Source: Lomentospora prolificans (taxonomy: Eukaryota; Ascomycota; Sordariomycetes; Microascales; Microascaceae). Taken from it: a stretch of 64,000 nucleotides of DNA. Positions 22,967-32,759 of the stretch are shown piece by piece; the stretch's first letter is position 1; every line of letters begins with the position of its first letter. The translations under genes were made by a program, and so were the position numbers. The stretch covers positions 434,001 through 498,000 of the forward strand of contig JARFXM010000006.1 of assembly GCA_029532625.1 (NCBI GenBank), written 5' to 3'. The notes under the pieces are model-generated. The model worked only from the letters and a program-made list of their open reading frames with translations, did not search any database and was not told the origin of the DNA.

Positions 22967-24350
22967 TCTGTAGTGAGTCGTTCTTAGGTGCTTGGGAAAT
23001 AGGGTGTGAGAAGGAGCTTGGGGGTAGTTCTTGAGGCTGGATTGCTCTGGCTCTGAAGTTTGGTGAGATGAGAAAGATGGCGAGATGGCGGAACCCTTTG
23101 GGGCCATTTTATGTTCGGTCCAGAGACATGAGTCGATAGCGTCTTCTTGGGCTATCCTCGATTACCGAGAGGCCATCAAGATCCCCATAACAATCGAGAT
23201 GAAGGACAAGGTTGACGGGCATTTGACATAGATTGCCCAGATCAGGGAAGGAAGATCCGAAATGAGGTACCGTATCACCCCGAGATGCGCTATCATCGCC
23301 GCATTCATAGGTGCTGCTGACTAGATTTAACGCATCGAAGATCCGTCTTCACGATGATATCGTGCCTAGTCTAGAAGCGTGCCAAGGGTATGTACTCAAA
23401 GCCCTGAAAACGCGCGCATCCCATCTTCACTAAGGTCGTAAATGCCTCCCTCCTATCCCTTCTCTCAAACATCTACCGGGTCCTGTCTTACTTGTCCGTA
23501 CCTCGCAGCCCAAACACAAGCTCGCATCCTACCGAGTCGATCAAGAGCTGCAGCCACACGCGGCAGTCTGCACCTCTCGCCAAAGCCTCTCGTCGCCCTC
23601 CCTGCACAATGCCACAACAACCCCTTCCATTGTCGACAATTCCTTGTCGCCCCTTTATTCTCCAAGCTTCCGGTTACGCCGATCCGGGGTCAACATCCCG
23701 GAGCTCTGTTTTCCGGGCTCTAGTTCTTAGGTTTGTTTCGTCGGCATACGCCGGAGAGAACCACCCTCAATCTAGGCAATGCCACAATAAGCTGAACATC
23801 CTAGGATGAAGGACAGTCCATCACCGTAAAACTAAGAAATACACCTCGGGGTGGAGGGAGCTGGTTCAATTCCAGCAATCTCCAATCTTCTTTCTTTCCC
23901 CAACAGTATGCGGACCTACCCAGTGCGCTTGTAAGTTGAGTAGAGCCATGTAAGGCTTGTTGTGACCGGTAGCAGCTGGTGGTAACAGTTGATCCTGCAT
24001 ATGAGTGCTTGTCTCCCTGCGAAGAATGCTTGTCCTGGACGTGAAATTGATAAACTGGACGTAGTTAGGGAGACCACCCTTGGGCTTCGCGTGCGTGCAC
24101 ATATCAAAAATTCTATTTATGAAACGTCTGTACGAGAATTGTATGCTCTTGTAAAGCACAATACAAGTGGCTTTAGCCAATGTGTTCTATCCTGCATGCG
24201 CAGCACCGTCGCCTTCGTAATTACCGCCTCCATCGTCTATCTCTTGGTATCAAATACTCCTTCAACGCCAGTCAAAATATAAAGCCAAGCCAGGGAAGGT
24301 GGGGTGAAAAAGCAATAAAAAGGAAAGGAAAAACAGAGTGCATTCACTCG
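22967..24350. other. Intergenic region, no gene recognised
   Basis: Lies between the start of the Cys-rich gene and the stop of the CSC1 channel gene, both on the minus strand. A T-arm-like hairpin near 23863 is not part of a tRNA (see rejected). Two overlapping plus-strand frames at 23442-23809 have no recognisable content. Confidence 0.4.
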
Positions 24351-27146
24351 TCATGCTCCTTCGTCTCTCCAGATATGAGTATCGCCTAGGCTCAAGGAGC
24401 TTGTCGAGCTTTGTGACTCAGGGCCTAAAACATCAAGAGGTGTACGCGTTCCGGACGTAGACTCATCCATAAGAGGCGGAGGATCCTGGTAGATCCAGGG
24501 CTGCACAAGACTAGAAAATAAACATTGAGCGTTAGCGAACAGATGAGTCGTAAAAAAAAAAAAAAAAAAAATGGAAAGAAAGAAAGAAACACAAGAACTA
24601 CTTACGGTATCTTGAGACTGGGATTCACATACTCCAAGCCTTTTTCCCTCTCTTCGTCCAGTGTGCTGCCCCTCCTAAGGACGCCTAGGGTCAAGCGGCT
24701 CGGCGACATCCCTTCGTTAACCGCTGCCGCATCCTCCGGATCAATCTCCGCACGAATGCTCCGCAAAGAGATAAACTGAGTAAGCGGCACGTAGCGCCGC
24801 CTAAAGTAGAAGCCATACCATACGGTGAAGATGATGAGAGGGATGACGAGCACGACAGCCTTGAACGTCTCGTGGAGGCCGAGGACACCGCCCATGGTCA
24901 GCTGGAAGAAGAACAGGCCTAGCACGATGCGGTAGGAGATCATTGACCACGCCCGCCCTGTTGCGTGCTGTGGCTGGTCCATGGCGTAGAGCAGCTGGTA
25001 CTTGTAGGTAAAATAGCTAAACGTAAAGTAGACGAGGCCGGCGAGCAGCACCAGCACACCATTCTGCAGGACACTGTACACTAAGCAGAGAATAAAGATG
25101 AGAAGCGCGGTCGGGAGATAGTAGCCGTAGCTGAACAACGGAGGCGTCTTCATCTCGTGGAAATCACGCGGCGTCTTCGCAGTCAACCAACCCCAGACGT
25201 ACATGGCCACACCACCGGGCTCAAGAAGACGGAATGGTGTCAAACCGACGCCCTGCAACACAATGAAGCTAATGTAAAAGTCGCTAATATTCATGATAGA
25301 GCGCGCGATGATCTTGGGAAGCTCGTGAGTGTTATCGAGAGCGCCCCAGAGAACGGGAAGGAACTGCGTTACAGAACCGGAAACGGCAAAGACGAAGAAA
25401 ATGTTGAAGAAGGTGAAGAAGAAATTTTTCGAGATAACAGACAGTTCGATCTGTCCCCGCGAAATCATGCCCTGATGGTTCGAAAGGAAATCATAAAGGA
25501 AGGGAACCATAACATTGAGCAGCGATACGGCGCCGGTGGGAAGACCGGTCTGAACGAGAAGCCGAATCCAATCGTGGTGCAGGAGGTACTGGCCAAGCGC
25601 CGGGAAGGCCTTATTGATGGTGCAAATACTCAGGAGGGAGGCAAGCGTAGCGACGAGAACCAACCAAATAACACTTAAAATAGAGATGAACATGGTAATG
25701 ACCCATGACTTCATCCTCCGCACACCGCGGGCTGCGTAAGTGTTCCTCCATACGACGTCGGTCGGCGAGGGCGCCGGCTTTGTCAAAAGTCGGCCGGGCC
25801 GGGGATCGAGGAGGGCTTGAATCGCCATCTGGCAAGAGGCGATAGAATCCATGGTGACGAAGGCGAGGTCAGCGGCGTCATACGTCTTTTTCCGCGCCTC
25901 GTGAATCTTGGCATCCAAACGGCGCAATCTCTCTTCGTAGTAGTCGATGGCGTCCGTCTTGCGTGACTGCAGGCGGAGGAAACCGTGCCACAGGCGAATC
26001 TTAGGCCGCTCCCGCTCTTCGAGTCCATAACCGGCCTCCTCCAAGCCATGCATTGTCTCGATACCCATGTCAGGTGATTCGTCTCCGTTGCTATCGGCCG
26101 AGCCATCTTCGCCGCTACCGTCGAGACGACCAGAGACGCCCGAGTTTGTCGCCTTCAGTTTCTTATGGTACTCGCTCCACGTGCGCTCGAGGTTTCGAAG
26201 ACACTTGTCGCGCTCTTCAATGAGGTCGTCAATCTTGTTCCATGCCCGGCAGAGAATGACCTTTTCTACCTGGCCAATCTCGAGTTTCTCCATCAAATTC
26301 TTGATCTTCCTCTCGTCGCGCAGGTCACCAGGTATCCCAGAGAGACGGAACGTACGATCGGTAATGGTAGACTGCGTGCCAAGATATTCCTGACGGACAC
26401 GAAGAACCCGCACAGTCTCCTTGTTAAGGATGTAGAGGACAAGGATAGAAAAGAAGTAGGTAAACACAAGGTACGCGTAGAGATAGCTGATATCCTTCTT
26501 CTTCTTAGACTGCTTGTCCAGAGCTGCATGGAGTTCTTCCCAGGGGTCGAGGTAGGCCGAGGACTGCATCATAAAGCTCGACTCCTTCTTATCGTCGGGG
26601 TCGGAATCGATTGGTGTAAGAAAGTGATTGTTGATTGGCGTTAGCACAACAGCGGCGAAGAAGGCCATGATCATGATGATGCGAATCGCCATCTTGAAGA
26701 AGTTGAGGAACTATTCTCTAGTTAGCCGCTAGTTACGTAGTTTCACTGCAAAATGTGACATACAACAAAGGCGTCAAGGCCTGCGGAGGCTAACACCTGT
26801 TCCTCCGTAACCTTGTACAACGCAGGAATCCAACCAAAGAAGCTATCCGGTAGAGTCGGCAGGTCAACATCGGGGTTTAGGCGACGCTTCCGCGCCGAAT
26901 ACAGGGTCTTCCATCGTGGGCGCCAAAACTGCACAATGTCAGTTCGTCGAGATCCTCAAACCTACAAGGTTGGGGATGACCTACGCAGAAAGCGAGAAAA
27001 GAAACGACTCCAAGGGCGAGCGACACATAGACAATCAGCCATATGTCCTTAGAGCCGGGGTGAATATACTCCTCGGTCGGACACTCGTCTGGTATTGGGG
27101 TTGCGGTCTGAGTCGGAGCGGGCTCCGACGGGGTGAGATCACTCAT
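24351..27146 (-). CDS. CSC1/OSCA-family (DUF221) calcium-permeable channel-like membrane protein
   Basis: Multi-pass protein of the CSC1/OSCA/TMEM63 family (RSN1/PHM7 group), related to mechanically or osmotically gated cation channels, likely in the plasma membrane or endomembranes. Exons are 27146-26985, 26928-26764, 26710-24606 and 24510-24351; phases agree and give 863 residues. Seen: an N-terminal membrane segment (IWLIVYVSLALGVVSFLAFC), a family-typical first loop (FWRPRWKTLYSARKR, LPDSFFGWIPALYKVTEEQVLASAGLDAFV), the large cytosolic loop with TFRLSGIPGDLRDE and LAFVTMDSIASCQMA, then the DUF221 core (PSPTDVVWRNTY, QGVGLTPFRLLEPG). The last exon is easily missed: the GTAAGT donor itself contains an in-frame TAA, and the 95-nt intron holds a homopolymer. 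That exon adds an acidic, Ser-rich tail (WIYQDPPPLMDES...SLGDTHIWRDEGA). Confidence 0.92.
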
Positions 27147-28120
27147 GACGTATTGGTATGTTTTCTTTGCGAATCATGCTTCTGTATAAAGGCGGTAGTG
27201 GCAGGGAATAAATACAGCGCGAGCCGGCGAGACTATTAGCTCCGCGGGATTCGACAGCGAGAAAAGACGATTAGGTGTCGAAGTCGGAACTGGAATGACG
27301 CTTGCGTGGATCGATCGATGGGAAGCTCTATTATTATTACTCATGGACGAGAGTCGGTAAATGGCTAAAAACATTTGTTGCCTGCAGAAAGGGTTCGGCA
27401 TGACCACGACCACATGACGTAAGGTGGGGTTCTAAGCGGAATAACTTTTGGGAGGTGGTGCTTAAAATGCAGTCCTCGAAGTACTTTGGTTTATATGCAT
27501 AGCCCCGATAACTTTCTATAAAGTACCTTTTCTCCTGTTGCATCATAGAAGCCTTAAGGTGCTGCCCTCAGATCAGACTAAATGGCCCCCCATGGCCAGC
27601 ATCATGATGTGCCTCAGGGTCGAGAGTATACCCCAAACGCGTCTCTATATCCCGTAGGCTGAAAGTTGAGCCTGCGTTTGGCCATCGTGAATGGTGCGCC
27701 AGCTGTGAGGGCACATTACTCGCGCCGCAACAAGCACAATTAGCTGACCTATCACCTGGGTCTCCGACATGCTGGTGCTGCCCAGGCTTGTTACAGCCAT
27801 TCCCCGCCTGGTTCGCTGACCTCCTTCTTGGAAAATATATATCTAGTGATTAGGACGCCGCCCTACTTCTTTCTCGAACTCGCATCTAACATATATAGAA
27901 AGTTCCTCGCCGGTTCAGTCACCTTTTAGCATCAACGGGCCCGGATGTGTCAGTTCTTCGCTGGCCACTGCTCCTTAATAACCTATCTCATACGACTTTG
28001 ACTGCGCAAACTAGATGCCTAGTGACAACATTGTCGTGAATTTATCAAAAACGCACTTGGATCTATCTGTCGAGGGGTTTGAGCAAGAGAGAGCAATGCA
28101 ACTCAGGCATTTGTGTAGAC
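27147..28120. promoter_or_regulatory. Upstream region of the CSC1-like gene
   Basis: About 1 kb 5' of the channel start codon on the minus strand. No TATA element or coding content was recognised. Beyond it lies a stretch with decayed coding appearance. Confidence 0.3.
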
Positions 28121-28125
28121 CGGTG

Positions 28126-28640
28126 TCAGTCTCCAAGTACTTCGAACACAGACTCACAACTCATGTTTCTCGCTCTGCGATTACTAGGTCGCTGGATAGA
28201 TACTTCTGAGGGCTGGTAACACTCAGCCGTCTCGTAGTACGACCCGGCCTCGATCTCCAGCCTAGACCAGAGAGCTGCTCTCATAGCATGGGCCAAGGCT
28301 GGATCTTCCGGAATCATGAGCTCGGCGCCAGTACCGAGAGTGCTTTCTTGTGATTACGCAGTGAGATTGATGACCACTGGCAAGCCCTCTGTCATGGTTT
28401 TCGCAATGGATGGAAAAATTCTGGATGATCGATGGCCTCCCCGGCGACGACGAGAAGGAGCTTGGACGGCCACCTCCACTCGTTCAAATCCGTGGCGCAG
28501 GCATAAATGATTCTGGAGAGCGCTCCAGTATTTCTTACGCGGTAAATCCTTGAATCGGGGGCAGGCGGAGGATGAGATGCTTGGTCTGACTAAGCGCCAC
28601 GCTATCGATAAGACGACGGCCACATGCGTTCACCCCACTA
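28126..28640 (-). pseudogene. Possible decayed protein-coding stretch (unidentified)
   Basis: Protein-like segments appear on the minus strand in shifting frames. One frame reads SVALSQTKHLILRLPPIQGF, then another DLNEWRWPSKLLLVVAGEAI and DHPEFFHPLRKP, then a third MTEGLPVVINLTA-stop followed by GTGAELMIPEDPALAHAMRA and LWSRLEIEAGSYYETAE. The abrupt frame changes and stops without splice signals suggest an eroded gene. LLLVVAGE loosely recalls an alpha/beta-hydrolase core strand, but I would not assign a family. It lies just upstream of RSA4 on the opposite strand. Confidence 0.25.
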
Positions 28641-28665
28641 AAAAAAGTTAGGGATAATATGGACC

Positions 28666-28675
28666 TGAAATTTTC
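28666..28675 (+). promoter_or_regulatory. RRPE-like element upstream of RSA4
   Basis: TGAAATTTTC lies about 50 bp before the RSA4 start codon. It resembles the yeast ribosomal-RNA-processing element (TGAAAAATTTT), common upstream of ribosome-biogenesis genes. The match is partial and its use in this fungus is an inference. Confidence 0.3.
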
Positions 28676-28726
28676 TGGCAACCCCCCACCATCAACGGAC
28701 AGCAGCCATAGCATCTGAGCTTGACC

Positions 28727-30390
28727 ATGGCGACCATTCTACCCCCACCGTCTAAGAAACAAAAAAGAGAGACCCTCGAGCGGACGAAGACGCAGCAAGA
28801 TGTGTCTGCACCTGCCGCAGCCGAGGCCGGCTCGTTCAAGGCCCGCTTCGTTGACGGCGAGGGTAACCAATTGGCCGATGTGATCGAGGTGCCGCTGGCG
28901 GACGCGAGTGAGAAGAATATTTCGCTCCTCCTGAACACGCTACTAGGAAGAGTAAGAGACAATACCCTTTAGAACCCCTGCCCACCTATATATTAACTCA
29001 TCGCAGGATCGAGAAGAGTTTCTCCCTTATCGCTTCCGTGTGCACATCCCCGACTCCGACATCATCGTCGACCAATACCCGACCGACCTCCTCCAACTCC
29101 TCAAGAGCCATGGCATCTCCAACCCTTTTGAAACGACGGTGACGCTCGGCGCCGAGCCCCAAGCCGTTTTTCGCGTTCAGATGGTAACCCGCATGGCGAG
29201 CAAGATTCCGGGCCACGGCGAAGCGATCCTGGCTGCTCAATTTAGTCCGGCAAGTAGCAGCCGGCTCGCCACGGGATCCGGCGACAAAACTGCGCGGATA
29301 TGGGATACAGACACGGGCACACCAAAAACTACCCTCTCCGGCCACGATGGCTGGGTCCTATGCGTGTCGTGGTCGCCCGACGGCAGGAGGTTAGCTACTG
29401 GAAGCATGGACAAGACTGTGCGGCTCTGGGACCCTGAGACTGGTAAGGGGATGGGCGCCGGCGCGTTTAGGGGCCACGGGAAATGGGTAACGAGCCTAGC
29501 TTGGGAGCCGTACCACCTCTGGCGGGATGGGACGCCGAGGTTAGCGAGTGCTAGTAAGGATGCGACGATCCGTGTGTGGGTTGTGAATACCGGCGTGACG
29601 GAACATGTCCTCTCGGGACATAAGAGCAGCGTGAGTTGCGTCAAGTGGGGTGGCACCGGACTCATCTACAGCGCTAGCCACGACAAGACAGTGCGGGTGT
29701 GGGATTCCGTAAAGGGCACGCTTGTGCATTCGCTCGCGTCGCACGCTCATTGGGTGAACCATCTCGCCCTTTCGACGGACTTTGTGCTACGGACGGGTTA
29801 CTTTGACCACACACCCACCCCAGATAACGAAGAGGGGAAGCGAAAGAAGGCGCTGGAGAGGTTCGAGAAGGCGGCTAAGGTGCAAGGCAAGGTGTCTGAG
29901 CGGCTTGTCTCTGCGAGTGACGACTTCACCATGTATCTTTGGAATCCATCGGAGGGAACGAAGCCCGTTGCGAGGTTACATGGACATCAGAAGCAGGTAA
30001 ATCACGTTACTTTTTCTCCGGACGGGACGTTGATTGCGAGCGCGGCCTGGGATAACCATACCAAGATCTGGAGCGCGAGGTAAGAATCGACTGGCCACTA
30101 AGCTGTCGCCCTATGGAACCGTGCTAATCAACCTTAGGGACGGGCGATTCATCAACACTCTACGAGGCCATGTAGCACCCGTGTATCAGTGCGCGTTCTC
30201 TGCGGATTCAAGGTTGCTGGTGACAGCGTCTAAGGATACGACGCTTAAAGTATGGTCCATGGCTTCGTTCAAGCTTGCATCAGACCTGCCCGGTCACCAG
30301 GATGAAGTCTATGCCGTGGATTGGAGTCCGGACGGGCAGCTGGTAGGTAGCGGAGGCAAGGATAAGGCAGTGAGGTTGTGGAGACATTAG
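28727..30390 (+). CDS. RSA4: Ribosome assembly protein 4 (Notchless/NLE1 homologue)
   Basis: WD40 protein of pre-60S particles and substrate of the Rea1/Midasin AAA-ATPase during 60S maturation in the nucleolus and nucleoplasm. Exons are 28727-28951, 29007-30079 and 30138-30390, giving 516 residues (yeast Rsa4 is about 515). The N-terminal NLE domain spans about 37-130 (FKARFVDGEGNQLADVIEVP, LLNTLLGRDREEFLPYRFRV, QAVFRVQMVTRMASKIPGHG). Eight WD repeats follow with GH...WD spacing (SGDKTARIWD, SMDKTVRLWD, SKDATIRVWV, SHDKTVRVWD, SDDFTMYLWN, AWDNHTKIWS, SKDTTLKVWS, GKDKAVRLWRH). The insert between repeats (FDHTPTPDNEEGKRKKALER) is typical of the family. Both introns are canonical and the frame is intact. 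Confidence 0.97.
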
Positions 30391-30586
30391 ATGATCAAGT
30401 CAGATACCCTTAATGATTTATCATATCTTGAAGCTAGATGTCCAGTGAGAAGGCGACTGTCCCCTACACATCATGAAGAACAATTGATTGCAGCACTCTT
30501 GCAAAGCGTAGGTCAGCGTGTAAAATCACCTAAAATAACCTTCGTGCTTGGGACCGCCATTTATTATCGCCTCGCAACGCCTAGTT

Positions 30587-31400
30587 TCAGAATTCATCCT
30601 GCGCGTGTCCGCCTAATATGTTGGCCATTCCATCCACTTTATTCTCAACACTGATCTTCTCCAGCACGCTGTCCGAGTCCCAATCCAACAGCTTGCTTAG
30701 TTCTGCGTCCAACGCCTCAGTACCGATCGCGAGGCTATTCTCATCCATCTGGATTTAGACGAGACAGGGCCGGTTCTGCAGCACGTTATTGAGGGTTTCC
30801 TCGTTAACCAAACTCACTTCCGGCCCGTCCACCAAAGGCCGCATCCAAACAGTAGACGTTGTCTCGGCCAGCCCGATTTGGCCGTGACCCTACAGTATTA
30901 TCCGAATCGAACCGTGCAGCGCTGGTTCAGAATCCGGATACCTTTTTTTTTTTTTTGGTGAAAGAAAATGCTCCCACGCAGGGGCTCGCAGACTTTGGGT
31001 AGGGTAGTTTGTTCGCCCAAGCGAAAAAGAATACCTCGTCACGATGTCCATTGCCTCGCGAAGCGTCTTCTCTATCTCCGCCTTCGGGAGGTCCGGTCTC
31101 AAATCCGATTACCGCGCTGCAGCTCGTCTCCAAGGATGGTTACGCCCATGCTATCGATAAACTTCGTGACTAGATCCCCCCGTCCGGTTTGGTGCGGTAT
31201 ACCTACGCAAGACACAACTACTCACATGTTATTTAAGGGATTCAGTGTATCGACGATGCCTCTGTACTGATACTGTCATTGGATGCAATCATCAACCACC
31301 CAAGGCGCTCTTTGAGTATCCCATCAGGTGCCCAGGACTGGGGCCATCCACGATCGTGTCAGTTAACAGGATGATCAGATATTGTTTGCAAAGTAGTGTA
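30587..31400 (-). pseudogene. Decayed or unresolved multi-exon gene (unidentified)
   Basis: The minus strand carries a chain of protein-like segments in order: TIVDGPSPGHLMGYSKSALG, YRGIVDTLNPLNNM, GIPHQTGRGDLVTKF, IDSMGVTILGDELQRGNRI (then stop), RPDLPKAEIEKTLREAMDIV, SLGRTNYPTQSLRAPAWEHF, then a poly-Lys run from a 14-nt A tract (top-strand T run, 30943-30956), GHGQIGLAETTSTVWMRPLV, DGPEVSLVNEETLNNVLQNR, a TAA at 30755-30757, and MDENSLAIGTEALDAELSKL to a stop at 30587-30589. Some breaks could be introns (for example GTGAGT to CTAAATCCAG across the TAA), but others have no splice signals. The family was not recognised. The A tract inside the frame may be a slippage site. Confidence 0.4.
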
Positions 31401-32759
31401 GAATGGAGTATATAATATCTTATTTCATAGAGATAGGAGGAAAGCTTATACTGGAACCAAATCACGGCGATGTTCTTCCGCTAGAAGAACTCGGCGAACT
31501 CTCCTTGCACCTAAGCCGTTCTTGGACACTTGGCAACTTTCATGGGCCCAAATGCAGGGGACCCAAAGTGGGCGATAGCGCGGCGGCCATGTGCCTTTTT
31601 GCCGTTTATGGAAATACCCGGCCTATCATGTATACCTAGATTCGAGAATTAGTTATCCACCTAGAGACAGATAATCTCAACTCTCCCTCCTTCTCCATCC
31701 GCCCGTTCCATGACCGGACACTCTACAGGATATAGGGCTATACGGAGTAGCACCTAGTACGAGAGCCACACACTGTTATATACGCTTTATCGCCCAATTG
31801 GTTGATGGGTGCAGGTAACTCTAACCCGCGCGATGCCGGTCTAGATTACCTTTCACCATAAGTGTAACTTTAAGCTGGCATTTGTGCCTCCAGGAGTTGG
31901 TGAACCTGCATTAGAGTCTCGGCGCTTCCGGCCCCACTAACACGCCGTCCGCACCCGTATTGGGTATAGATTCCGGACCGTAGCCCCACTAACTCGGCGA
32001 ACACGGCAGTAGGGTACAAAATTCCCGTGGTCTAACCAGTATTGTTCGTACAACAAAGGTGGCAGTAGTACACTTCGACGACCTCTAGCAGCCATATAAA
32101 AGCTACCTGCTTGAGTAAGCGAAGCTCTAAAAATACATAGACGTATTCCTCGATGCCCCAAAGAACTTGAGCACGGGTAGCCGTTGCCAAACCCAGCGGT
32201 TAGACCGAACGTGACCAAGGGACCCAGCAGAAACTCGGCTCAAGGCAGCCAACCCAACTTCTTTACCATCCATCCTCGACCGCAATTTCCTTCAGCCAGC
32301 TGTCCCAAGCGGCTGTATATAACCTCCAATGTTATTGTGGGTATTTCTCTTTCGGCGTTACCCCAACATGCAATTCAAGGTTGCTTTTGAACCGGACTCT
32401 GGGCTTGCTACTACTTGCTCTACTGTATTCGCATCGTGTATCAAGAGACTCCTATTCGTGGCTAAAGTATAGAAGGAAAAACTATTTCTAGCCTCTCAAG
32501 CGTACGTGTGCCATCATCGGTATATTATTTGTGGAGTTGAACTGCTGGAAGCGTAAGTGATGCATCCGTGTAGATGCTCACTTTCCCTCCCCGAAGCCTT
32601 CCGTCCGAAGTCCGCGCCTCGTCGTTACTTCTGGCCCCACTCGACGCGAGTAACATCAATTCTTCCTACTGTCCGATAATATTGCAACAACACTGCCAGT
32701 ATCACGATGTATACTTAAAAACTCCTAGAAGACAAACGAAAATGGATTTGTTTACGTAG
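31401..32759. other. Gene-poor stretch downstream of MSH4
   Basis: Lies between the possible decayed gene and the MSH4 stop codon. No open frame with recognisable content on either strand, and no repeats were seen. Confidence 0.4.

Noticed and set aside
23855..23890. tRNA-like T arm (gctggTTCAATTccagc)
   Set aside because: No matching acceptor stem, D arm or anticodon arm upstream; only the single hairpin fits.
25157..25678. 173-codon plus-strand frame
   Set aside because: Lies antisense to the CSC1-like channel exon, with no recognisable content.
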